Shown: piece by piece, positions 48,467 to 61,557 of the stretch
How the letters are laid out: each line of letters begins with the position of its first letter
Position numbering within the stretch: position 1 is the first letter of the stretch
NCBI GenBank assembly: GCA_947095535.1
Contig: OX352773.1
Span: forward strand, 265,786,515 to 265,850,514
Source: Poecilobothrus nobilitatus
Lineage: Eukaryota; Arthropoda; Insecta; Diptera; Dolichopodidae
DNA length: 64,000 nt
Reading direction: 5' to 3'
Notes under the pieces: generated by a model
What the model was told of the DNA's origin: nothing
Database searches by the model: none
The model's input: only the letters and a program-made list of their open reading frames with translations
Made by a program: the position numbers and the translations under genes

Positions 48467-49522
48467 ATTTTATTCTTGATTTTGTTTTCACTATTATAAA
48501 AGCTGGTAAAAGCTTCGCAACAGACTTTAAAGTAGTTTTGTTTATTTAGGTTGGAATTTTGATTTTTTAAGCTGAATTTTTGATATAACATCAAATATTC
48601 GAATTTTTTTTATTAATATAAAATTCGGCAGACTTAGCTAATTATATTTCATAATAGAAATCAGAAACTTACTAAATATTATAGAAATTGATATTTTGCT
48701 TAAAAAAAAAGAAAAAAATAACATAGAAAATATCAGTTTAGAAGCCTTCTCTCACAATAGATTCATAATTTTGTACTAATTTATTATTAGACCATTAAAT
48801 AAATTAAAAAGCTGTCGAAAACGACCGTCACAAAAAAAAAAGCCCCGAAAATTTATGAAATTACATTATCAGAGACATGAATCTTTTATTAAATATATCA
48901 AAGACCTCTTCCAAAGTACATTTAAATAAAATAAATTCAGCAAATTTTTTTCAAGCAATAAAAAAATAAACGCAAAAGACTTGAAAGTAGTTTTGATAAT
49001 TAAAGTAATTTCGCGGCGAAAACAACTGTTTTTCATCGACATAAAAATTTTTTTTTAAAACTAAAGAAAAATAGAGAGTAAAATTTTAACAAATATTAAA
49101 ATTATTTCGATTATTGGTATTGTTTTAAATGTAACAAAAAAAAAAAAATGTCGTAGCGGTTGGTGTTGGTTGGTTTTTCGTCGGTTTTTATTGTTCACTT
49201 TATACATGTGTTTCAAACAATTTTTGAATGTGTTTTTAGCTTGGACCATTTTTTCTCAATGATTAAAAAACTGTCACAAAGTACCGCCACAAAAAAACGG
49301 CGAGAAAAAATTAATAAACTGTACCTAACATTTTTAATTTTATGTGTTTAGATTTGTTTTATGTTTTTTTTTCTATTACACGTAAGTAAGTGATTTCAAC
49401 ATTTATTTAATGGTGCTGATGTAAAAATGAAATTTTTAGGTAATTTATTAAGGGAGTCAGTATGATACCGCAAATGTTTTTGAATCTATAGAAATTGTGC
49501 AATTGCACAGGGGATTTTCTAG

Positions 49523-50097
49523 TACTTATATATTATCATTTTTATTTACATTTTACGTATATTATGTCACTGATGAATGAATGATTCTCGTATATAATAA
49601 CTATATTGACATATACATACATGTATATAGGGGCATACGTACTTTGTTGAATTTATAAGAAATTATTCTATAAATGAAATATTTTTAAAGAAATATTGCA
49701 ATATATATGGCGATATGAACACATATGCATATTAATATATATATGTATTTGGTATTTTGTAGTAATAGCTTAGTATGAATTAATATAAATTTTCCGCTTA
49801 GTATTTAATAGTACTAGGTATATCATATTTGAAAAAGTTTTGGATTGATAATCGTTATGTGGAAGGTTAAAATCTGCTTTTGAAGAATGTATAAACATAT
49901 AGTTTGAATATATGTACAACCCATACTTCTAGAAATTATAAAATTCGCCCAAATTATTTTAAAATACTAAAATATTAAAAAAATAATATTGTAAGCATAG
50001 TGACAGGCTGTGAACATACTAACGGGTTCGTACGGTTATCTGACAAAGTAACCGTTATCGTAAGGAGTTGACAAAGGCTATTCTACCTCGTTTTTAA
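49523..50097 (-). mobile_element. Family B 5' part, minus orientation
   Basis: On the minus strand this reads from 'acgaggtagaatagcctttg' through 'gttagtatgttcacagcctg' (50035-50005), 'attctaaccttccacataac' style blocks and 'gacataatatacg', then stops at the right end of the foldback element at 49521. About 570 bases of the family B start are present. Confidence 0.75.
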
Positions 50098-50636
50098 TAT
50101 AGATATAAAGTGTTTTCCCCTTAAATAAGTTTAAAATTTCATATTTGTATCAAAATTATTATTTATACCTATATTCTTAAATGAAAGTCTAAAGATATAA
50201 ACTTATTACATATTTTATTTGCTGAAATAACTAAGCAAAACTTTTAATTTTCTTCTTTAATAAAATATAAAATTATTTTAAAAATTATTCCCGTAATTTT
50301 TCTATTTTCTTCATCTTAACGTGATTACAAAACAACAAAAAAAAAAAGGAATTCCATCATACTTTTCTCTTTAATTAATACAAATGCTATATTTTGAACT
50401 CGAAAATATCCTTGAAAATAACAAAACACGAAAACAAGAACAACAAATATATGTATAAATATAAAAATAAAAACAAAGAAATAATTAAATCAGAATTTTC
50501 TTAATAAAATCAAAGAAAAGTGTTTTCAATTGTCGAATTTCTAAATCCTTCCAGAATTGTATCGTTTTTCTTATCGCATTTTTATGTGTATATGTACAAA
50601 AAAAACAACCAACAGTTAGATAAAAACAAGTAAATG

Positions 50637-51590
50637 TAACAGTAAGTCGATGCAACCGACTTATTAATACCCTATACCTGAATTATTGCAATTAAATTAA
50701 AAATTCATAAGTTTTTTGGCAGCTGCTTGAACCACTTCTCTTTTCTTCCTTATTCAACTCAATTTCAGGAACGTAAAAAAGGCATCCTTTAACGCCCTTG
50801 TACAATATTTCAAATTTCTATCTTTATTAATTCCGAAGATATGCTTGTTAGCCATTGTGAAGCGTGTGTCAGGTACCCAAATTACCACTTCAATTCATCA
50901 AACCCAATTCACGGACATAGAGGAAACATTGCAGAACACTCTTGTACCAATTTTAAAGGTGCTATCTTTTTGGTTTTGGAGGTATACTCGTTTGCTCTTT
51001 GGCTAATTTAGAAGCTTTCAAAATCCGAACACAATCATCTCAAATGTCAGTTTTAAATTAAAAAAAAAAGGAATTAAGAGAATCCTTTTGTACCAAATAT
51101 AAAGATTCTATCTTTATTGGTTTTTGGAGATATGTTCGATTGATCTGGGTCTCATTCAGGAGCTTTCAAAATCCGAACCCATGGTCGAAATCCTCTCAAA
51201 TTTCAGAGACATAAATCAAACATGAAAGTACATCTTTGTACCAAATTTAAAAGTTCTATTTTTGTTGGTATTGGAGATAATATTGTTTGCTCCGGAATCA
51301 TTCGGAAGCTTTCAGAAACGGAATCCATGGACCGATTTTGTCCAGATTCGAACTCAGCCTTCTTTCGTAATTAGTAACCTGCTATATAAATTTTATCAAG
51401 ATATCTTTACTAGTTTTTGAGTTATCGTGCAAAGGAACTGACGGACGGACGGACAGGCATCGTTAAATTGACTCAGGAGGTGATCCTGATTCAGAATATA
51501 TATACATGTGCATTTCTAACTCGCTTCTTTTTGGTGGTTACAAACTGCATACCAAAGTTAATATACCCTATACTTTAGGTGTAGGGTATA
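50637..51590 (+). mobile_element. Family H dispersed element, full-length copy H2 (about 0.95 kb)
   Basis: Starts 'aacagtaagtcgatgcaacc' and ends 'actttaggtgtagggtata'. Inverted pair ATACCCTATACCTGAA (near 50667) and 'tttaggtgtagggtat' (near 51574). The body has loosely repeated units around 'ggttttggagatat' and 'agctttcaaaatccgaac' (about 50975-51350), then 'gacggacggacggaca' at 51441-51456. The layout parallels families A-C, but the sequence differs. Confidence 0.75.
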
Positions 51591-54500
51591 ATAAAAAGTA
51601 AATGACAACTATAAATACAAGCCAAGACGTCAGAATCAAGTTCAGAATATATAAAGTATACTATTCTTTTTTCAAAGTAAAACAATTACATTATGACGTA
51701 TTCAAATTAGCAGTCATATTGTACCATTCAATTCTAAATTTTTAAAATTAAATTAAATATAAGTATTCCAGGCTTTAGTTTCGTATACCTAAATATCCTG
51801 ATTAGGCATATCGTTAATATATTTTGAACCTTATACTCTGGTCGTAAAATCGCTTAAAAAAAAGATTAATTAATGTAAGCTTCCAAACTATGAGCAATAG
51901 CCATATTTTATACTGTTAGCGGATAAAAAGATATTTGCAGTAATCAAAATTTTTTAACAATAAAACCTGGTGTTAATCCCTTAATAGTTCCGTCGCCTAT
52001 TTAGAACTTCATTATTCTTCTGCTTTATCTTTTTTGTGGAAAATTAAAAAAATATCGGATCCTGTAAATGTAACTAATGTTCTATTTTAATACTTTCATT
52101 TATAATGTCATATAGCATATATAAATGTTCATGAGCATATGTTAATTTTTTTCACACGTAAACTGTTCATTACAACAGAACAGAATCATTCTACATTATT
52201 ATATGAATTGTGTTTTCTTTTTTCTTTATTTATTTAATTGGTGCTGGTACTGTCTTTATAATTAAAATCTAATTTTGAAGTGTTAATCTATCGTTCGTAT
52301 AGAATAGAACGTGACCTAAATTTGAAAATAAATTAAGAAAAACAATGGTTAAATTTGAATAAAAAAAAAACAAAAATAAAGAAATATTTAAAAACGAAAA
52401 AAAAACGAAAAGGAAAATACCCTTTTAGAACCAATTTTCTATGGAAATTAGGAAAATCTCTCTTTTATTTTCAACAAAATTGTACATGAAGGTTTGTAAA
52501 ATTTAATAAAAATTTGAATCTCTTTAGAAATTTTACCTGACATTTTATAACTTGCCAAACCCAAAAAAAAACCAAAAAAAAAAATAGATTTATCTTTCTT
52601 CTTTTTTTTTTTGCATATGAATGCCACATTACAATTCTTACAATATTATTAGTAAAAAAGATTTAAAATTTTAGAGACATTCATAATGCATGTTTAGAGA
52701 TATTCATAATGCAGATTGTCCTCTATGTCAAGCAACTTACCATAAAAGATAATATAAAGAAAATTTAAATAAATGCTTAGACTGATTAGTTGATCTATAA
52801 ATGTTTAAGTGTAATCTCTAATACCTTGCTTGTACAATTAAATAATATGAACTTTATCTAAAAAAAAAAAGTTAAATATATGTTAATTAATACCAAAACT
52901 AAAATATTGTATACTAAGAGGTTAACCATTAAAATTAAAGGGATTTCCTACATATTTGACAATACTAAATTTGCTTATGATAATTTGATTGATAGTTAAA
53001 TAAACTTTTCATTTGTAAAAGAAGCCTTCATTGCTAGGCTCGATTGTTTACCATGCTGTACAATTTTCCTTTCACATATAAGATGTAATAATGAGTTATG
53101 ATGAAAAAAAAAACTGATAATTGCTTGAAGTTTTAATCGCTTTACATCTAACATTTTCCTTTATAATACGTTTATCATTTATTATAATATCTCATACTTG
53201 TACTGTTCTTTATTTAGGTTTTCATTAGTAAAAAAATCTTTTTATTTTTTTTTTTTTTGTTCAAATTAATTTCTTTTCATACCCATCTTATTTTTTTTAT
53301 TTAGAACTTTAGCGTTCCCATTGTTTTTCCTAATTTTCATATTTTCCTTTTATTTTTAATTCTCACTTCTATTTATAATTTCTAGGTACTTTATAAGTAC
53401 TTTTATTTAGAAGTATTGTAAAAATATTAAAAAAAAAAAAAATAAATAAAATAAAAATAAATTAAAACAATAGATATAGAATAGAATTAATAAAAAAATA
53501 AAATAAATACAAACAATAGAAACGGAAATTCAAATCAACGTGAATAATATGACCTTCCCAATGAACAATTCCAAAATTTCAAACAATAATATTATAAATT
53601 CAACACCAACAAAAATTTCGCTCATCTTCAATTAACATACAAAATAAAAAAAAATATATATATATAGAATATATATACATTTGTTTCTTTATTTTTTAAC
53701 CAAAATAACGTGGCCCTTTAACCAATACCATAACTATATAAAATCTAAAAAAAAAAAAAACGTTGTTTTATTTTTATACAGGATAAAAGGAAAAATAGTC
53801 GTTATTTCTAAAGTATACGTTAATGAAAATTTTTCTCATTTATTTTTGTTTTTTGTTTTTTTTTGTTTAATTTTCACCTTTAGAAAATTAGATATTTGTT
53901 TCCTCATTATATTTTGGTTTTCATTTTGTATTTTTGGTTTTTTTTTTTTGAAGTTTTTTTTTTCTATTCTCTTAGGTGTACCAAAACCATCATTATAAGC
54001 CCAATAACCACAACATTTTATGCCACAAAACTTGAAACCATTTCCGCAGAAATTTTTGTAACCACATCGACAAAAAAAAAAAAAAAGAAGTTTTGTTTTA
54101 GGTGCTATTATTCCATCTCTTTTCCAAAATTTTAAAGTATTATTTTTTATATTGTTATTTCTTTATCTATAGTTTGTTTATTTTTTTTTTTTCTTTTTTC
54201 GTTTTTCTTTCTTTAAAGTTTAATTTTGATATTCTCCTTTTGTTTCCTGTTTTTCTTTTTTCATTAATTTTAAACCGTTATTCTAGAATTTCGTTTCCAA
54301 ATGGTAAAAGAAGAAGAATATGAAAATTCGCGAAAAATTTTAAAATTTGTTAAGAGAAATAAATAAATGGTGATGATGAAAAATCATTTTAGGCAAAAAT
54401 TAGATATAAAATACGATAGAGATGTTAAAAACTTTTTTCCTTTTTTTTTTTTTTAAAGTTTAATTTATTTGAAAATTTTTTAAAAGATTTTAAACCTTTT

Positions 54501-57084
54501 AAAAATAATACAGACTAACTGATATTATGATGTACATAAGCTTATTGTATGTTAATATGCGTTAAAATGTATATACGCAGATTTAAAATTATAAAGATTT
54601 ACAGATACAGAGATATAATAAAGTAATAAAGAAGGTAGGTATATATATTTAAGAATTATAGTAAACTTTTCAAAAAATAGGTAACACCCTGATTAGGTGT
54701 TTCTTAAACTTTTTGTACTGTAAATTTAAATCACATTTTATTTTGTTTATTTTAGGAATCTGGTTCTTTCCTTACTAAACGATATTTATCTTTTTTTCTA
54801 GAAGATGTGCCAATATTACACTGCTATAGAAAATATCTACAACTTCATTGACAATAGTATGATAATTTTCTTATTAGGTTTACAATTTAAATTCAAATTA
54901 ACTTTATGAAACAGGTTTTTAGATGCACTATGTTAGTTAAATACAATTTCACATACTAAGACTTTAGTTTTGTGCACGATTTGTTCCTCATCCGTCTTTA
55001 GGAATTTAACTACTTAGTTAGATGACGATAAATGACCAATCGTTAAAAGTTTTGGATTAAGAACTATCTAATGATTAATTCTTAATGGGTAGCTTCATTT
55101 TTCTCTAATCTTACTTTCGAAAAAAAACTCTCCAAAAAGCATAAAAAATTACATATTTTTTTAATTTTCATTTTCATTTTCTTAACAATTTATCAAGATA
55201 AAAGCAGTTGAGTATTTGTGGTATTCTCATATAATTTTATGTTGAGTAACACTTGATAGAATAAGTATATTATTATAAAGGAATTATTAGCTATATTTGA
55301 AAGCTCTAAAAATAACATTAAATCCTATTTTTAGATTATATACCCTATACCAATTTCTAATTTTAAAAATTTTTATCAACAAAACCAATTAGAGTTGCAT
55401 AATATGAGACACAGCTGGTTTAAATTTTGTACAGCTCAAATTTATATTAAATTTTATGTAATTTAAAAATATGAAAATTTTTAACGAGCAAAATTTAAAT
55501 TTTGAAAATCTCTGGTTTAAATCATATGGCTCAAACATTAAAACTTATAAAAAGAGTTCATTAGTAATTAAAAGGGATACTTTTGGTTAATTTGGAAGTT
55601 TTAGAAAAGAAAAGACACACGTTTTTATGTTTGTTTTTTTGTTTTGGTTTTCATTTTTTATAGCTGTTGTGGTTGTGGGGGTAAAAATATGACGTCAATG
55701 TTTAAACAAAGCAATGAAATAGATTCGTCTTGCGGAAAAATTTTAAATAAAAGTTTTGTGACGTGATTATTTTGTTAAAGTTATTTTCTATGAAAAAATT
55801 TCTTTTGTTAAAAATATTGTGAAAAACAAGTAAAAATTGGATATTTTTTTTCGTTTTTAATTTGTGGTCAAATGATTTTATATTTGAAAAAGTTTTGGTT
55901 TTTGTACGTGGACATTTTAAAAAGATTATTTTATTTTTCCATGTTTGTTTTTTATAATGCTGATGGAATTTTATTTAAAATTGAGGTTTTACAATAAAAT
56001 AATAATATTTTTAATGATAATAATATCGTTTTTAATGGTATCGTTAATTATCGTTAGCATTATATACATATATCATTTAGAAAATTGTAAAGTAATTAAT
56101 TTAATTTATTAATTAAATCATCGTACCTAAATAATAATCGTAGGAGTCGTATCAAAATAATAAAATAAAGTAAAATGCAGAAATAATGTATACAATAGTA
56201 CGTGTGTTATTTTTGCTTTTTCATAATAAATAATGTAATAAAGGAAAAGTAAATATATGTACCTATTGTGATTTGAAGAAAAAAATGAATTTTCTAAAGT
56301 GAACCTAATAATCGAATTTTAAGCTGCTGGCACAAAATTTTCATATAAAAGCCATTGATTTGAAAAATTTTACTGAACATTTAAAATAATAAATTCCCTT
56401 GGATTCATGACAACAGATGACTAATTTAAACAACTCATTATAGCTAATACTTATTAAGTAGATGTACTTAATAAAAACAGAAATAATTTTGGAAAATTGT
56501 TTTTAAAAAAGAAAAGTGTTAATGTCAAAATACTTATTTTGTTTTTTTTTTTACATAGCCATCTATGTATTTATGTAAAATGTAATAGACTTTGGGTTAC
56601 GATAATAATATAAACAAAAAATATTACATATGATATTTAATGTAAGATAAATCCATCAAATTAAATGAAAAAGGTTTCTAGCAGTCAGTTAATAATATGT
56701 TTGATGCTAAAAATAATCACGTAATTGAACTGATAAACATCTACAAGAAAATGTGTTGTATGTTTAACAAAACTTTTAATAGAAACCTTAATATTTTAAA
56801 CAATATCTGACTTCAATTTAAATTTTTTCGCTATTCCTATTTATGTTGTTTATTTTTTCGTTTTCTTTTCTTCGCCATTGTGGAAAAATTGAAATTCCAA
56901 AATTTTAAGGAAATCAAAGATTTAAATATAGAACAAGTAGCAATTTATGATAATTTTATGCCATGAATATTGAATGAATAAAAAAAAATTTATAAAAAAC
57001 GTTGTATAAAATTAAAAATAAGAAACATGAAAAATATTATTATCAGTTTTAGTTATTGTCGCAAGTTTTTATAGTATATAAATG
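51591..57084. other. A/T-rich non-coding stretch
   Basis: Long homopolymer tracts (for example 53248-53258, 53430-53441 and 54440-54454). Open stretches at 53681-54323 are T-run translations, apart from the small island noted separately at 53975-54072. No repeat family is identified. Confidence 0.5.
53975..54072. other. Compositional island with open frames on both strands
   Basis: About 100 bases of more balanced composition between long T- and A-runs. On the plus strand a good acceptor (ttctattctcttag) precedes it and one frame stays open. On the minus strand the frame from 54072 is open and unusually Cys/Gly-rich (for example CGYKNFCGNGFKFCG, then IKCCGYWAYNDG). Neither has a clear downstream donor. 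It could be an exon of a small Cys-rich protein or chance. Confidence 0.25.
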
Positions 57085-57290
57085 ATAATCATCGGGTTCG
57101 ATTCCCGGCTGGGTACAATAATTATAATATAAAAAAAAACAAAAAAATTCATATATCGCAAAATATAAATACTTAATATATCACACATATCTCGTACACC
57201 CCACATTCCTACCAGGAAACAGGGGTTATAGCTACCTGGCACATTTATGTACCACGGTATCTGTATATAAATAAATAAATAAATAAATGA
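57085..57290 (+). mobile_element. tRNA-derived SINE, 5' truncated, with (AAAT)n tail
   Basis: A near-perfect T-arm and B box 'cgggttcgattcccggctgg' at 57092-57111, then a body ending 'cacatttatgtaccacggta' and an (aaat)n tail at 57268-57290. The 'cacatttatgt' block is shared with the SINE at 3820. No A box is recognised upstream. Confidence 0.65.
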
Positions 57291-60200
57291 TAATCATATT
57301 ATTATTGAAGAAAACATGAATTTATTTTTGGGATATATAGGAATAGGAATTTGAATCTTAGCATATAAATTTAGCAAATGCTTGAAAACTTGTATTAATA
57401 GTAACTATCACTTCACAACTGTTGTCAGAACAGTACTTTTCTATTTGTAAAAAATTTACTGGAAAAATTATATTCGAATTTCTATGAATTTCATGTAATA
57501 GTAAAATTTGCACGATGAAAATAGAAAATATTTCTAGAAATCTAATTTAATAATATGGAAGTATTAAAATACTGATTCTCCAAAAATTTTTGTCCATGAC
57601 AATACCGTTGGATAACAGCTAAACGTTTTATTTTATAATACCCATTTTTATGTATATTTATAATACATTACAAAAATTTAATATGTAATATTCACTTTTT
57701 ATTATAAAAATTATTTAAAATAAATTAAATTCCATCAAAAATATTATATTTTATATTTTAAAGTAAAAAAAAAATAAACATACAATCGATAAAAAATAAT
57801 TGTTGCATATTTTATGGCGCAAACATTTAATTTCGGTTTATTGAAACAATTTAATTTTATTTTATAGTAACATTTTTTCTCAATTTATTATAAGTGAACT
57901 GTTATGAATTAAAATAATATTTTGTATACATAATGTATAACCATAATCAATGTCACTACATACTCCAAATATGGTATTGGAAGGAGGAGAAGAAGAATAT
58001 AATACAATATTGAATGTTTTAAAATTTAATACTTAGTAAGTTACATACGAATATCTAATTAACTTTATAAAAATTAATAAATTTTATTAGTATTGTATAT
58101 TAATATTACTTGAATTTAAGTTTTTTGTATTTAAATAAAGAATTTTAAATAAAATTAAGTTATAAACAACATTTGTAATTCATTTTCTGTTATAGAATCT
58201 GTTAGAAGATACTTTAAAATTACCATCAGATAGTATTATATATAAAAAATAAAAACCCTCATGTTCATTAACAAAAATATAAAAATGTATAATGATTAAT
58301 TAAGTCTAATTCAATTCTCAAAAAAAAAAAAAAAAAAAAACACGGTATTTAAAAACTTATACTTTAATACTTTAATACTATGAACAAAAGAACTTTATTT
58401 TTTAACGTTATAATAATGAAAAATATAATCGTTAAAACAATAAAATCCTAGAATTTAAACAATGTATAATTAAAATTATAACACTTTTAAATTATACACT
58501 GGATTTGTATGTAAACAATTCTCTGAATAGTATTATTCTATAATATTACTATGAATATACTTAAGATTTTAGTACATAATTATACATATTGTAATATCTA
58601 ATATCTAATAATAATTATGCAAATGTCAAAATTATAATTTTTAATTGAATTTTATATTATTTCTGTTAACATAATTAAAAATCGTCTGTAAATTTTAACA
58701 CCACACAATGACAAAACCGAAAACAATTAATTAAGTTTCATAAAAAAAAGTTCCATTTATTTATTTTTGTAATTATTTTTAATTTTCATAAATTTCTTCT
58801 ATTTTTTTTTGTGTTTTTCTACCTTATTTCCATTAATAAAACAAAAACAAAAAAAAAAGAACTTTATAAAATTTTCACGAAAAATTAATTTTAAGAATAC
58901 CAAAATATCAATTTAAAATATTAAAATGATATTTAAAGTATATATTATTATTAAAATTACTTACCACTGTCTAGTAGTAATTAATTCACTTTCATCTTTA
59001 GTATATACCCATCTGGTATATATTTAAAAAAAAATGTTCACTTTATTAAAAAAGTTTACAAATAAAATGAATTTTGTTTTTTATATCACTGTGCTCCTTA
59101 AATTACCTAAAAGTAAAAGAAAAAAAAATGTTAATTTTTCTGTGCTAACACTTCTTTAGCATTTATCTTGTACAACGATCATACAACAAAAAAAAAAAAA
59201 AAAAAACATTAAAATATATTTTAATAGTAATTTGTTAAAATTCTTAAATTGGTTTTTTAAATAAAATTAGTAAGATCAAAGAAAATTTTACTTTTGTATC
59301 TTTCAATATTTTCTTTCTATACACAAACACAAAAAAAAAAAAAACCTCGATTCATTTTGTAGGGAAAAGACAAAAATTTATGCTAATTCAATAATGGTAT
59401 AGAAAAGTGATGATAAAACTGTATGACACAGAAAAGAGAAAATATTTTAATTAACACGAGGCGTTTATTTTCGATATCTGTTTTAATATAAATTTTATTT
59501 TTTCGTTTGACAAATTTTACTACACTTAGGTTTTATACAGGTATCTAAAACTATAGGTTTTAAGGTGAAAATTCAATGCCCATTTTCTTCGCTTTGACAT
59601 ACAATAATCTTTAAAGTTAAACATTAAGATTTATATGGAAGTTAACTGAATATACATGTCAAATTACATATACATGTCAAATTACATGTCAATGCCTGAT
59701 TTTAGAAGAATATGTAAAGAATTATGGTCCAACTTCTCTTTAAAAGAAATTTTTAGTTTCTCCCTTGATATGTTAGTAATCGAAGGGATTGATTTTGTGA
59801 AGGTACAAAGTACGTCAAAAGGTTTAAAACCTATGAACAAAAATTTAAATTGTATACTTTTTTTCCCTACATATTTAATTTTCTGTTCTCATGTATAATT
59901 TTCCAATAAGTACTTTTAAATTTATTTCATATAAATTTCAGTATAGATTGCCGTTCCTTTCTTATTCTTCATCCTCATCCTCGATTAGTCATTTTTCTTT
60001 TTCTAAAAAAATCACTTATTTAATAAAGTTAATTTAATATAAAATTTCTTAAAAATTCAAAATTCACTATAAAAAATAAAGAAAATAAAATATCCTGTGC
60101 ATGACGTATTTTATAATACAAGACAAGATTTTACCACTATACTGTAAGGAATTTATAATACTTATAAGATTTTATTATTTTCGCTAATTGTATTTTTGTC

Positions 60201-61557
60201 ACGTTTTACTAAGTATTCCCTTTGAAATTTATGATCTTCTATATAATATAGTATTCTAGTTTTTACTATTATAATGGAGCCAATTTCTAGGTACCTATAC
60301 TAAAAGAATTTTTTATAAAAAAAAATTTAAACTTTCATCTAGGGCTAATTTTATGTTACAACATAAATTCATTAGGGAATTAATTAAATTTTAGTAGTCT
60401 TCCTTTAGATAATAATTTTCCTTCCAAAATTTTATATATCTATAAAGCAGTTTGAAAAATGTTTAAAATATGAATAAAAATTTTAATTTTTTACTATTTT
60501 TGTAGTACATTTTAACGATAAATTCTAATTTTCAATAATTAACAATAAAAGGTTATTTTGATGTTAAAAATTTCAAAGATAATAAACTTTAATAATGTAA
60601 TATGACTTTTTTTTGTATTAATTTATATTTATAGTGTTTTGTTATTATTATCAAAATATTTATTTTTTAAATATTATAGATAGAAATTCTAGATATATCT
60701 GGCAAATGTTTTTGAGCTCTTAAAAAAAGCGGTTGTAAAAAATGCTTTTTAAAATGTCGTTTTTAAATTTAAGGCAACAAATAAAATAGTAAAAATATCA
60801 TTTAATACTAAAAAAAAACATTGTAAGAAATAACATTTAAATAATATTCTATTTAATATGAATTGATTAGTTGAGTTCGAAACCATTTTTTAACAAGCGT
60901 TGCTATATTATGATTTTATTTACATCTTCTTTAACCTCCAATCACCTATTGGGTGTACTAAGATTATTATATGAAGAGATTCTTTACATGTTACTGCAAA
61001 GTTGCAATTATTTTGTTTATTCTAATCTATTTTGTGAAATAAAAACCGATTTTGCCGGTGTTTTCTCTGTTAATAACTATATTTGATCTGATCTACGGTT
61101 TGAGAATCGGTCCCTTGCTCTTTGCTACTCATTCTTTCTTCCACTACTGGTTTCTTCATTTTATTTGTGCATCTAGTAATGTGTGTAATCCTATCAAAAT
61201 ATTTAAGATAGCAGTGGCTCATTTTTTTTTTCAGCAGTTTGCATTTTATGGTAAGTTCTTGTAAGATTGAAATATTTGTTATGTAGTGTCAAATAAAGAT
61301 TCAAAGAACTATAACATTTTCAAAATTATTTAAAATCAAACAACAGATCGAAAATGTCACTTTAAAAAGAATTCAAGAGTAAAAACTATTTTGTCGGGCA
61401 AAAATATATTTAAAATATCCCCAAATACTTTACGTCACAAAATAGCCCAGAAGTAAGACAAACTCACAACAAAGAGTCAAAAAGTCCGATACTGATTCTT
61501 CATTCTTCCCACTCTTCCCATTCTTGTAGTCGTGTGTATTTGTAAACATAAAAAAAA
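57291..61557. other. A/T-rich stretch, mostly non-coding
   Basis: Contains the micro-exon candidate at 58965-59012. Open stretches 59656-59898, 60871-61086 and 61052-61264 have somewhat more mixed amino-acid composition than other noise, but no motif, membrane topology or splice support. Confidence 0.45.
58965..59012 (-). CDS. Candidate 48-nt internal micro-exon, gene unknown
   Basis: On the minus strand an acceptor 'atatataccag' precedes 48 bases, followed by a donor G|GTAAGTAA. One frame is open and of non-repetitive composition: one base, then WVYTKDESELITTRQ, then two bases (TG). The length is a multiple of three, so the exon could be skipped without a frameshift. The composition differs from the surrounding poly-A/T. 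I do not recognise the protein. Its outgoing phase matches the candidate exon at 13938-13980, giving TGG at the junction, but 45 kb and the receptor pair lie between, so a shared gene is only a guess. A chance splice-like segment is possible. Confidence 0.35.

Larger units (their letters stand above)
47571..49521. mobile_element. Foldback DNA transposon, 73-bp terminal inverted repeats with nested inner arms
   Basis: Left terminus 47571-47643 and right terminus 49449-49521 are reverse complements over 73 bases with about four mismatches, both starting TAGAAAATCCCCTGTGCAAT outward-in. Two more inverted pairs are nested inside: 47811-47918 with 48849-48957 (about 108 nt, near-perfect) and 47928-47978 with 48467-48517 (about 50 nt). 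The outermost TA could be a TA target duplication, as in Tc1/mariner-like elements, or part of the repeat. No transposase is visible, so it is non-autonomous. The terminus contains the 14-bp palindrome tgtgcaattgcaca. Internal open stretches (47754-47951 and minus 48403-48594) are read-outs of the arms and not supported as genes. Confidence 0.85.

Noticed and set aside
53681..54323. Phe-rich open stretches resembling membrane proteins
   Set aside because: Poly-T DNA always gives Phe/Leu runs; there is no other support.
59656..59898. 80-codon host gene
   Set aside because: The amino-acid mix is less biased than elsewhere, but there is no domain, signal or splice support.
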